A stretch of 11,075 bases of DNA from Candidatus Helarchaeota archaeon (GTDB taxonomy: Archaea; Asgardarchaeota; Lokiarchaeia; Helarchaeales; JABXJV01), in NCBI GenBank assembly GCA_013375355.1, contig JABXJV010000031.1:1-11075 (forward strand). Reading direction: 5' to 3'. Positions 1 to 6,679 of the stretch are shown here, one piece after another. Under the pieces are notes generated by a model, which saw only the letters and a list, made by a program, of their open reading frames with translations, was not told the DNA's origin and did not search any database. The position numbers were made by a program, and so were the translations under genes. The stretch's first letter is position 1. The number at the start of each line of letters is the position of its first letter.

Positions 1-305
1 CCATCTGGAAAAGTTAGCACAAATGTGTTATAACTATCTTCTCCACGAAATGCTATAAAAGAACCGCCTAAAACACCATTGTGTTTAATAGCCAGATCTT
101 TGAGCAATTGCAAAGGCTTATCATTTATTGGTCTTGCTACATCAAGCATTTTTTCATGGAAACCCATTGCAGATGTAAAAAACTCTGGCAAAATCACCCA
201 CTCCGCCCCCTCAGAAAAAGCTTGGTTAGCAAGTCTTTCAGCAATCTTGAGATTTGCCTCTACGTTGGCAAATTCGGCCAACATCTGAATAGCTGCTATT
301 TTCAT
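1..305 (-). CDS. Carbon-nitrogen hydrolase (nitrilase superfamily), N-terminal part
   Basis: Read on the minus strand from ATG at 303-305, this gives 101 codons beginning MKIAAIQM and runs off the left edge without a stop. The opening beta strand, the segment GAEWVILPEFF and the later GVLGGSF are typical of the nitrilase superfamily, which hydrolyses nitriles, amides or carbamoyl compounds with a Glu-Lys-Cys triad. Glu41 in LPEFF would be the catalytic glutamate; the lysine and cysteine lie beyond the window, so activity and substrate class (omega-amidase, N-carbamoyl hydrolase, nitrilase) cannot be decided. The start lies 29 nt after the stop of the LRR gene on the same strand, so the two are probably cotranscribed. 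The Shine-Dalgarno signal is weak (GAGTG about 4 nt before ATG). The family is clear; the exact function is unknown. Confidence 0.88.
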   Translation of the reverse strand, partial: MKIAAIQMLAEFANVEANLKIAERLANQAFSEGAEWVILPEFFTSAMGFHEKMLDVARPINDKPLQLLKDLAIKHNGVLGGSFIAFRGEDSYNTFVLTFPD

Positions 306-334
306 TTTTCACACTCTTTTTCTATTATGAATTT

Positions 335-1507
335 TTAACTGAATTCTTGTATTCTCTTATATATTTCATCAATTTGTTCTTTAATATTTTGATAATCCGC
401 TAATTTCAACCCTTTCATATTCATTTTTTGTTGTAAAAATTCTACTCTCACAGTTAATTCTTTTAGCATTTTTTTCCTATAATTCTTTACTATAGATTGC
501 CTACCATAACCATAAATCTTTTTATCTTCTGCAATTAAATTATTCTTATCAAGTCTCAAGGTTTTTAGATTCAGAAGATTTTCTATTCCCCTTAATCGTG
601 TAATCTGATTCTTTAATAAAAGTAATTCCTTTAATTGTGAAAGTTGATCCACTCCCTCTATCCTAGTTAATTGATTTTTCTCAAGACATAATCTTTCTAA
701 ATTTAATAGATTATCTAACCCTTCAATTTTTTTAATTTGATTATCATCTAATACAAGTACTTTTAGATTAGTATTATCTAATCCTTCAATTTTTTTAATT
801 AATTTATTTTCTGCAAGATTTAAAATTTTCAAATTAGTTAGCGTATCTAATCCTTCTATTTTTTCTATTTGATTACGCCTTAAATATAATTCTTCTAAAT
901 TAGGAAATTGATCTAATCCTTCTATTTTTTTAATCTTATTAAAACTCAGATTTATATTTTTTAATTGAGATAAATGACTAATTCCTTCTATTTTTGTTAT
1001 TTTATTCTTCCTAAAATTTAATAATTCTAATTTTGATAATCCTTCTAGTCCCTCTAACTTTTTAATTTTATTTTCGTAAAGTATTAACTGCTTAAGTTCC
1101 GGAAGATTTTCTAAATTGTTTATCTTTGTAAGTTTGTTATGAGCGATGTTAAGGACCTTTAATTTGGAAAGATTCTCCAATCCCTCAATTTTTTTTATCT
1201 TATTCTTAAAGAAATATAATTTTTCTAAATTCGTGAGGTTTTCTAAATACTGTATTTCAGTTATTGCATTTTCTGATAATGTTAAATGTATCAAATCTGG
1301 AAAATCTTTAAATCCCGTAGGGATTCTTTTAAAGTGATAACCCTTCTTATTTAAAACAAATTTTATTAACTGTCCCTTATCATTTATTTTAACATCAGTA
1401 GGAAATATTGTAAAATTTTTACGTATTTTTTCAATTGCTTCTTGTGCCTTCTTACTTTTAATATTCTTAATTTTACTAACTATTGTGGACAACTTGTTTT
1501 CTCTCAA
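335..1507 (-). CDS. SDS22-like leucine-rich repeat protein
   Basis: This is a 390-residue protein built mainly of eleven consecutive 22-residue leucine-rich repeats (residues 72-313) and a partial twelfth. The consensus resembles NLKxLxLxxNxIxKIEGLxx, the short SDS22-like class known from eukaryotes and present in many archaea and bacteria. Residues 1-70 form a lysine-rich cap without repeats, and residues 325-390 are predicted helical and charged. There is no signal peptide or membrane segment, so a cytosolic protein-binding scaffold is likely; no partner can be named. Repeat eight (226-247) has one extra residue near its middle and lacks one near its end, keeping its length at 22. There is no ATG before residue 347. 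A stop lies two codons upstream, so translation must begin at TTG 1507 or at TTG codon 6, which has GAGAG upstream. The carbon-nitrogen hydrolase follows after 29 nt. Confidence 0.9.
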   Translation of the reverse strand: MRENKLSTIVSKIKNIKSKKAQEAIEKIRKNFTIFPTDVKINDKGQLIKFVLNKKGYHFKRIPTGFKDFPDLIHLTLSENAITEIQYLENLTNLEKLYFFKNKIKKIEGLENLSKLKVLNIAHNKLTKINNLENLPELKQLILYENKIKKLEGLEGLSKLELLNFRKNKITKIEGISHLSQLKNINLSFNKIKKIEGLDQFPNLEELYLRRNQIEKIEGLDTLTNLKILNLAENKLIKKIEGLDNTNLKVLVLDDNQIKKIEGLDNLLNLERLCLEKNQLTRIEGVDQLSQLKELLLLKNQITRLRGIENLLNLKTLRLDKNNLIAEDKKIYGYGRQSIVKNYRKKMLKELTVRVEFLQQKMNMKGLKLADYQNIKEQIDEIYKRIQEFS

Positions 1508-1574
1508 AATCTATTGAATTAAAAGAATTAATATGAATTCTAAAATATTCTAACTGTTTTTATTTATCTTAACA

Positions 1575-1596
1575 GAAATATAAATTTGTAAATTTC
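1575..1596. promoter_or_regulatory. Divergent promoter region: TATA-like box within an imperfect palindrome
   Basis: The 114-nt gap between the LRR gene (leftward) and the phosphoesterase gene (rightward) holds a 22-bp imperfect palindrome with 8 of 11 base pairs symmetrical. It contains AAATATAAATTT, which can be read as a TATA box on both strands. For the rightward gene the expected start of transcription would fall near 1608, just at the GGAG Shine-Dalgarno site (1609-1612). For the leftward gene the leader would be about 45-50 nt. In such AT-rich DNA the symmetry may be chance. Confidence 0.35.
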
Positions 1597-1621
1597 TTTT
1601 TTTATTTTGGAGTAAAATACG

Positions 1622-2236
1622 TTGAAAGTTGTATGTACATCTGACACCCACGGAATGCATAATAACTTGGAGATTCCTGACGGAGATCTTTTCATTTTTG
1701 CTGGGGATATATCTGATAGCGAAAAAACATCAATAAATTTTAATCACTTCTTGGGTAGATTACCTCATAATCATAAAATTATTATTGATGGTAATCATGA
1801 TTTACCTCCTGAAAAAGTTTCTGAATTGATAACAAATGCAACGTATTTACAGCATGGACTAATAGAAATTGAAAATATAAGAATTTGGGGAACATCATGG
1901 CAATATTGGTTATTAGATCAAATAAAACGTAAAAAAAATCAAAAAAATCTTCAAGGAATATGGGAATTAATTCCAACGGGAATTGATATATTAATTACTC
2001 ATTTCCCTCCCTTTGGTATTGGAGATATAACAATAAGAAAGAAGCATCTTGGTTCGAAGGATTTACTTACAGCAATCAGTCGAATAAGACCAAAATATCA
2101 TATTTTTGGTCATATTCACGAGAGTTATGGAATATTTAAAGAAAAAATCGATGAATTTGAAATTACTTTCATAAATTCATCTGCCATTATGGGGTTTGGG
2201 TCCGAATTTAATCCTCCTATTGTGTTTACAATTTGA
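1622..2236 (+). CDS. MPPED1/2-like metallophosphoesterase
   Basis: This 204-residue protein belongs to the calcineurin-like phosphoesterases, which use two metal ions to hydrolyse phosphodiesters or phosphomonoesters. The metal-binding motifs appear in order: SDTHG (Asp8, His10), AGD (Asp29), GNHD (Asn58, His59), ITHFPP (His127) and GHIH (His164, His166). The stretches LPHNHKIIIDGNHD, IWGTSWQYW, PTGIDILITHFPPFG and the end NPPIVFTI match the layout of the animal MPPED1/MPPED2 (UPF0046) subfamily. MPPED2 is known to have lost a histidine of the last motif; here it is kept, so an active enzyme is expected. The substrate is unknown, cyclic nucleotides being only a family-based guess. The start is TTG: an in-frame stop lies three codons upstream, GGAG sits nine bases before it, and the next ATG would remove the first metal motif. 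It converges on the epoxide hydrolase gene with a 9-nt gap. Confidence 0.9.
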   Translation: MKVVCTSDTHGMHNNLEIPDGDLFIFAGDISDSEKTSINFNHFLGRLPHNHKIIIDGNHDLPPEKVSELITNATYLQHGLIEIENIRIWGTSWQYWLLDQIKRKKNQKNLQGIWELIPTGIDILITHFPPFGIGDITIRKKHLGSKDLLTAISRIRPKYHIFGHIHESYGIFKEKIDEFEITFINSSAIMGFGSEFNPPIVFTI

Positions 2237-2245
2237 ATAGGCACT

Positions 2246-3115
2246 TCAAACTCCTAAAAATTCTAGAATATATTTATTTACTAATTCTGGTTCTTCTTGC
2301 TGAACCCAATGTCCTGCAGTGGGAATATATTTAATTGTATAAGGGCCTTCTACTATATCTGGAAAATGATATGTTAATTCTTTTCCTAGAGCAGTATCTT
2401 TTTCTCCCCAAATAACTAAAGTTGGACATTTTACTTTTAATTTCCGTTGTTTAGCCCTCATTGGAAATTGGAATGATGCACGATAATAATTAATTCCACA
2501 TGAAAGAGTAGGTAATTTTAAGGCTTCTACAAATTTATTTAGAGTTTCTTTGTCCCAAAGTTCTTTCTTTACAGCCATACTCTTATATGTAGATTTTAAT
2601 CCAGCATAGTTACTGGCACTTAACATCTGTTCTGGAACTTCGGGTTGTTGAAAGAAGACAATATATTGAGATCGCTTAGACTGTTCCTTGTTTGTTGTCA
2701 TAGATTTTTGGAGAACACCTATGGGTGGACAATTAAGAATTATTAACTTTTCAATATTATCAGGAAAGCACTTTGCAAATTCCCAACTTAATGCTCCTCC
2801 CCAATCATGCCCCACTATAATTGCTTTTTCCTCTCCAAGACCTTTTACTAGACCTAAAATATCATTAATTAAAATATTAATTTTATAATTCTCGACCCCT
2901 TCGGGCTTGTCCGTTTTATTATATCCACGCAAATCTGGAGCAACCACTTTAAAGTATTTGCCAAGTTCTTTTATTTGAAATCGCCATGAATACCAGAATT
3001 CTGGGAAACCATGTAAAAGAACCATTAATCGCCCCTGACCCTTAGTAACATAATGCATTTTAATATTATTTGTTTGAATATATTCATGTATCCAATCTTC
3101 ATTCAAATTTTTCAA
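2246..3115 (-). CDS. Alpha/beta-fold hydrolase, epoxide hydrolase type
   Basis: This 289-residue protein is a complete alpha/beta hydrolase with the marks of soluble epoxide hydrolases, which open epoxides to diols through an ester on an aspartate. Seen in order: the oxyanion-hole segment HGFPEFWYSWR (35-45), the nucleophile elbow GHDWGG with Asp104, the cap motif YIVFFQQP with Tyr151, the second cap tyrosine in INYYRA (Tyr211), the acid in WGEKD (Asp240) and the base in AGHW (His269). Both tyrosines align with those that activate the epoxide in mammalian soluble epoxide hydrolase, which argues against a haloalkane or fluoroacetate dehalogenase. The natural epoxide is unknown. Length is normal for a single-domain member, and no signal peptide is seen. 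The start must be TTG at 3115 or TTG codon 4, because an in-frame TAA lies just upstream; GAG before codon 4 makes the second possible. It lies 70 nt after the nucleotidyltransferase gene. Confidence 0.9.
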   Translation of the reverse strand: MKNLNEDWIHEYIQTNNIKMHYVTKGQGRLMVLLHGFPEFWYSWRFQIKELGKYFKVVAPDLRGYNKTDKPEGVENYKINILINDILGLVKGLGEEKAIIVGHDWGGALSWEFAKCFPDNIEKLIILNCPPIGVLQKSMTTNKEQSKRSQYIVFFQQPEVPEQMLSASNYAGLKSTYKSMAVKKELWDKETLNKFVEALKLPTLSCGINYYRASFQFPMRAKQRKLKVKCPTLVIWGEKDTALGKELTYHFPDIVEGPYTIKYIPTAGHWVQQEEPELVNKYILEFLGV

Positions 3116-3163
3116 CTCTATTTAGCATTTAATATGTTAAAAGTAAATAATTAAGATTTAAAA

Positions 3164-3171
3164 ATTATAAA
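3164..3171 (-). promoter_or_regulatory. Putative TATA box of the epoxide hydrolase gene
   Basis: On the minus strand TTTATAAT lies about 50 nt before the TTG start, which would give a leader of roughly 25 nt. It is the best match in the 70-nt gap. The composition is very AT-rich, so this is a weak call. Confidence 0.3.
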
Positions 3172-3185
3172 TTAATGTTTTTTTC

Positions 3186-3728
3186 TTATATTTCTTCAAT
3201 AGTATGTAATATTGTAAGTACTCCTGCTTTTTGAGCTCTTTTCTCAAGATACTCGTAGTCTAATTTGTCTTTTTGCCTAACTAAAACACTTTTTACATCT
3301 TGTTCATCCACTACACTTCTATCTGGTCTAGCAAGTTTGTTTACTATAAAATCTTCTGGAGAAATAAACCAAGCTTCTATTTTCTCATCTAGTTTTGTTT
3401 TTCTTCTTCTATCTAAAGTTTCCTCATCAAAAACAATCCCATCAGGCTTCAACCATAACTCTATCTCTATTTTTTTAATTTGATCTATAATGACAATTAA
3501 TGGATTTAAAATAGAAGATTGGACCATTTCAAAATTTATTGATTGCAGCCAAATACGAAGCTGGTTCAATTCTTCGTTGGTTTTAATTAATACTGCTATA
3601 TCAATATCAATTGTGGTTCGGATTCTTCCATATAATGGAAGTGCATAGCCTCCGATAATCATATATTGGATATTTTTATCCTTAAATAATTTCAGAAGCC
3701 TCTGAAGCGAAGTTAATATTGCGTGCAA
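3186..3728 (-). CDS. Nucleotidyltransferase-fold protein, AbiEii/MenT-like
   Basis: This 180-residue protein has a minimal nucleotidyltransferase core: IIGGYALPLYG (Gly26, Gly27), then RTTIDIDI with Asp41 and Asp43 as metal ligands, and a third acidic strand in KIEIELW (Glu88 or Glu90). The later SPEDFIVNKLARPDRS and DEQDVKSVL match the layout of the AbiEii/DUF1814-type group, which includes type IV toxin AbiEii and the mycobacterial MenT toxins that modify tRNA. Catalytic residues look complete. The likely start is TTG at 3728: an in-frame stop immediately precedes it, and the first ATG (codon 23) would delete the first core strand. The gene overlaps the end of the winged-helix gene by 47 nt, suggesting translational coupling. 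A toxin role is inferred from fold and context; a housekeeping or resistance nucleotidyltransferase is also possible. Confidence 0.8.
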   Translation of the reverse strand: MHAILTSLQRLLKLFKDKNIQYMIIGGYALPLYGRIRTTIDIDIAVLIKTNEELNQLRIWLQSINFEMVQSSILNPLIVIIDQIKKIEIELWLKPDGIVFDEETLDRRRKTKLDEKIEAWFISPEDFIVNKLARPDRSVVDEQDVKSVLVRQKDKLDYEYLEKRAQKAGVLTILHTIEEI

Positions 3729-4092
3729 TTATATTCAATTCCACAAAAAGTTTAATTGGAGAATATCCATTATTAATAAGTCTTTCTGTATAAAGAGCGT
3801 CTTTAACAGCATTTTCCAAATCTTTTCTGCTAGCTCTTAGCGGTTTTACTTTTAATTTTCTATAAGTTTCAAGAAATTCAAAACCTAGAGGTAAGCATAT
3901 TATATATTTCTTCGGTCTTCCCCTTTTAGTATTCTTAACGTAGTTAAATTTGATTAATCTTTCTTTATTCATACTTCTCAATAAATTGATTATATCTGAA
4001 GTTTTCCAGTTTAATTTCTTAATTAGATCTCTAACACAACAAAGATTTAGTGTGATAACCTCAAGAATTTGCGCTCTTTTTTCTAATTTCAT
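3682..4092 (-). CDS. Winged helix-turn-helix protein, possible antitoxin partner
   Basis: From ATG at 4092 this encodes 136 residues. Residues 4-43 form three helices of a DNA-binding domain (RAQILEVIT, VRDLIKKLNW, TSDIINLLRSMNKE). A wing follows, with TKRGRPKKYI at 56-65; RGRPKK resembles an AT-hook core but is also common in wings of winged-helix regulators. Residues 80-136 form a helical tail of unknown role, perhaps a dimerisation or partner-binding part. I prefer ATG 4092 because GGGA lies about eight bases upstream; TTG at 4104 would add four residues. The downstream nucleotidyltransferase begins inside its last 47 nt. A wHTH gene directly before a nucleotidyltransferase gene recalls AbiEi-AbiEii, where the first protein represses the operon and counters the toxin. 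Similarity to AbiEi itself is not visible to me, so this role is inferred. Confidence 0.78.
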   Translation of the reverse strand: MKLEKRAQILEVITLNLCCVRDLIKKLNWKTSDIINLLRSMNKERLIKFNYVKNTKRGRPKKYIICLPLGFEFLETYRKLKVKPLRASRKDLENAVKDALYTERLINNGYSPIKLFVELNIIARNINFASEASEII

Positions 4093-4146
4093 TTTGTTTC
4101 CCAATAGGAAATTTATTTATCTTATGCTTATAATTTAATTTCTTTT

Positions 4147-4154
4147 TTTATAAA
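4147..4154 (-). promoter_or_regulatory. Putative TATA box of the wHTH/nucleotidyltransferase operon
   Basis: TTTATAAA lies about 55 nt before the preferred ATG at 4092, predicting a leader of about 30 nt. It is a full match to the archaeal box-A core and is separated from the end of the glycyl radical enzyme gene by about 50 nt. Confidence 0.42.
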
Positions 4155-4187
4155 GTTATTCTAAGAAAAGAGTTTCTAATTTCAATT

Positions 4188-4205
4188 AAAAAATAATTAA
4201 AAAAA
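4188..4205 (-). terminator. Oligo-T tracts after the glycyl radical enzyme gene
   Basis: On the transcribed (minus) sense the stop codon is followed within 1 nt by a run of seven T and then, five nt later, by a run of six T. Archaeal RNA polymerase terminates on such tracts without a hairpin. The following wHTH gene has its own TATA-like box, which supports a transcription boundary here. Confidence 0.4.
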
Positions 4206-4206
4206 G

Positions 4207-6534
4207 TTAAGAACAAGTCAATTCTGTTCGTGAGATAATTTCATCTTGAGCAGCTTTAGATAATTGAGTATATAAAACAGAATATCCAGCAATTCTAACA
4301 AGAAGTCCTTTATAATTTTCAGGATTAAGTTGTGCATCTTTTAGAATTTCTGGAGAAATTATATTGAATTGAACTTGAGAGCCCCCTAGATTAAAGTATG
4401 TGTTTACTAAATCTACTAATGAATTCGTTTCTATTGAACTGGGATGAAATCTTAAATTTAAAACTGTTCCATTACACAGATTTTCTTGATTTATTTTAGC
4501 TGCTGATTTAATTATTGCAGTTGGACCTAATTTATCCATATTATTAGTAGGACCAACACCATTTCCTATGGGTTCTGCCGCTTTTCTACCATCTGCACTA
4601 GCTTCTAAAAATGATCCAAATGCCATATAAAATGTTGTTGAATATAGACCCGGATTGAAATAACCTCCCCGATAGTTTTTATGCTGGGAAAGTTCATTAG
4701 CGTAGATTTCAGCTATTTCACATGCGATTGTATCAACATAATCATCATCATTTCCAAATTTCGGGGCTTTATTTATGAACAGTTGCCTAACATCTTTATT
4801 TTTTCTAAAATTCTTTTTTAGCATTTTTTTAATTTCATCTAAAGTAAATGTAGGTTCATCAAATACAAATTTTTTAATAACTGCTAAAGCATCTGCTGTA
4901 GTTGATAGCCCAATTAGTTGGGGTCCTGTAAAATTATATTTAGCTCCTCCTTGTGTCACGTCCTTTCCATTTTGAATGCAATTATCAACATTCATGGAAA
5001 TATATGGAGATGGAATATTCTCAGCGAATGTTTCATCTAGAAGATGCATAACATCTACAATTATTTTTGTATAATGCTTTAACTCTTTTTTATATGCATT
5101 TATTATGTCATCAAAGGTATCTGCTTTCTTTAATTTCTTTAATGCATAATCTAAAGCTAATGGGGAATTAAATTGATTCGAATTAGTAGAAGCGAAAGTT
5201 AACCCTGGAGCATTTGGCTCTACGCATCCGGCAATGGTATAATCCATTGCATCTTTTTTATTATATCCTCTCTTAATCATAGCTTCTATTATTACTTCAT
5301 CACCAAAGAGTTCCATCATTGTACCTTGTATAATATATTTAGCAACCCTTTTTAGAAATTCAGGTGGAGACTTTTTACTTACTCTAACAGAAAAATTTGG
5401 TTGATATGTATGTATATTTGCATAAGCATCTAAAGTTAAATATGTCAATTCGTTTGTTATATCTTCTCCATCTTTACCAATTCCCCCGATAATTAAATTT
5501 TGAGCTGTTGGGGGGCCTTCCCCGGCAGTTAATCCCATACTTAAAAGAATATTATTAATTTCTGTCATTTTAATAAAAAAACATTCGATTAATTCTTGAG
5601 CCTTTTCAGGTGTTATAAAACCTTTTTCGAGGTCTTTTTTATAATATGGGTATAGGATTTTGTCAAATCTACCCACAGAAATAGCAACTCCTCCTTGTTC
5701 TATTTGAACAAGTAACTGATTGAACCATAATGATTGTAAAGCTTCATAAAACGTTCTAGCAGGATTTTCTGGAACCCAATCACAAATTTCTGCTATTTTT
5801 TTCAATTCTTTTTTTCTAATCTCGTCTTTTTCAATTTCAACCATTTCTGCGGTTCTTTTTGAATACCTTTTAGCAAAATTTATTGCCGCTTGTGATGAGA
5901 TAATTAAAGAATCTAAAAAAGCAGCTTTTTCAGTCTCATTATTATTTTTAAAATATTCTTTCCTCTTTTTTGCCTCTTCAATTATATCTTTTATCCCTCT
6001 GTTTATTATCTTTTCATGATTGAGGACCAAATGACCGATCCCGTTAATCATCTGAACCTCAGAAATAAAAACTATGTTAATATAATCTTGACGCATTTGT
6101 TCGTCCATTTTTTTTGTAAATTTATACTGTATTGTCTTATCTATCCAATATGGTAAAATCTGTTCCCTTAATTCTTTTTTATCTTCTTCTGAGATATATT
6201 GTGGTTGTATTTCTCTTTCTGAAATAGAATCGATGTCACTCTGAATCCAATCAACCCGGATTTCTGGGTATAGTGGCCCCCCCAAAGGCTTACTTGTCCT
6301 ATTACCAACTACGAGTTCATCATCTTGAATAAAAATAGTCATATTTTCAAGGACATTTTTAAAAGCCTTTGAGAACCGAATATAAGGGTGTTCTCCCTCA
6401 GTCTTTTTATATGATTCTGTTAATAACCTCGCTCTTTCGATACAAATTTCATGTCTTTCATTTAAAATCCGCTCTTTCATTTTTTTTGAGCGAGTTTGTG
6501 ATTGTTTATGACTAAAATCTTTAGCCAGTGTCAT
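4207..6534 (-). CDS. Glycyl radical enzyme (PFL-like family, non-PFL class)
   Basis: This 775-residue protein is a complete glycyl radical enzyme. Near the C terminus RIAGYSVLYTQL holds the radical Gly750, followed by QDEIISRTE, and the active-site loop IAGCVEPNAPG gives the thiyl Cys437 and Glu439. CVE rather than Cys-Cys excludes pyruvate formate-lyase itself and places it with the dehydratase/lyase group (glycerol, hydroxyproline, choline, isethionate enzymes and the uncharacterised PflD type). The serine of the ESNGHS segment of glycerol dehydratase appears as alanine in EQGGVAIS (279-286), and Asn451 seems to stand where glycerol dehydratase has a substrate-binding aspartate, so glycerol is unlikely; I cannot name the substrate. 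Such enzymes are destroyed by oxygen, implying anaerobic life. A radical SAM activase is required, but none lies beside it here. The start is ATG at 6534 with GGT seven bases upstream. Confidence 0.95.
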   Translation of the reverse strand: MTLAKDFSHKQSQTRSKKMKERILNERHEICIERARLLTESYKKTEGEHPYIRFSKAFKNVLENMTIFIQDDELVVGNRTSKPLGGPLYPEIRVDWIQSDIDSISEREIQPQYISEEDKKELREQILPYWIDKTIQYKFTKKMDEQMRQDYINIVFISEVQMINGIGHLVLNHEKIINRGIKDIIEEAKKRKEYFKNNNETEKAAFLDSLIISSQAAINFAKRYSKRTAEMVEIEKDEIRKKELKKIAEICDWVPENPARTFYEALQSLWFNQLLVQIEQGGVAISVGRFDKILYPYYKKDLEKGFITPEKAQELIECFFIKMTEINNILLSMGLTAGEGPPTAQNLIIGGIGKDGEDITNELTYLTLDAYANIHTYQPNFSVRVSKKSPPEFLKRVAKYIIQGTMMELFGDEVIIEAMIKRGYNKKDAMDYTIAGCVEPNAPGLTFASTNSNQFNSPLALDYALKKLKKADTFDDIINAYKKELKHYTKIIVDVMHLLDETFAENIPSPYISMNVDNCIQNGKDVTQGGAKYNFTGPQLIGLSTTADALAVIKKFVFDEPTFTLDEIKKMLKKNFRKNKDVRQLFINKAPKFGNDDDYVDTIACEIAEIYANELSQHKNYRGGYFNPGLYSTTFYMAFGSFLEASADGRKAAEPIGNGVGPTNNMDKLGPTAIIKSAAKINQENLCNGTVLNLRFHPSSIETNSLVDLVNTYFNLGGSQVQFNIISPEILKDAQLNPENYKGLLVRIAGYSVLYTQLSKAAQDEIISRTELTCS

Positions 6535-6590
6535 TTTTTTACCAGATCCTAATTCTATGATTTGCTGTATAATAATTACGAAAATTCTTT

Positions 6591-6598
6591 TTTAAATA
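6591..6598 (-). promoter_or_regulatory. Putative TATA box of the glycyl radical enzyme gene
   Basis: TATTTAAA on the minus strand lies about 60 nt before the ATG at 6534 and would give a leader of about 35 nt. The 145-nt gap before this gene supports a promoter of its own. This is a weak consensus match. Confidence 0.3.
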
Positions 6599-6660
6599 AT
6601 CTCTAAAATTAAAAAACAATAGGCAGATAAGGAAAGTTCGAAGAAAATTAAGATTAAAAT

Positions 6661-6667
6661 AAAAAAA
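6661..6667 (-). terminator. Oligo-T tract after the surface protein gene
   Basis: Seven T on the minus strand begin 12 nt after the stop of the surface protein gene, followed by further T-rich sequence. This fits hairpin-free archaeal termination. No stem-loop is visible. Confidence 0.35.
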
Positions 6668-6679
6668 GTATAAAAGAAA

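Noticed and set aside
79..338. Two overlapping plus-strand open frames of 69 and 85 codons
   Set aside because: They lie opposite the carbon-nitrogen hydrolase, whose frame has clear family motifs; the peptides show no recognisable pattern.
640..1260. Regular 66-bp periodic repeats, at first sight like a tandem repeat or CRISPR array
   Set aside because: The period equals 22 codons and the units encode leucine-rich repeats in an open frame; there are no unique spacers between identical repeats.
2246..3115. Haloalkane or fluoroacetate dehalogenase
   Set aside because: The nucleophile elbow is shared, but both epoxide-activating cap tyrosines (151 and 211) and the FQQP segment are present, which favours an epoxide hydrolase.
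4207..6534. Pyruvate formate-lyase (pflB)
   Set aside because: Pyruvate formate-lyase needs two adjacent cysteines in the active-site loop; here the loop has a single Cys437 followed by Val and Glu.
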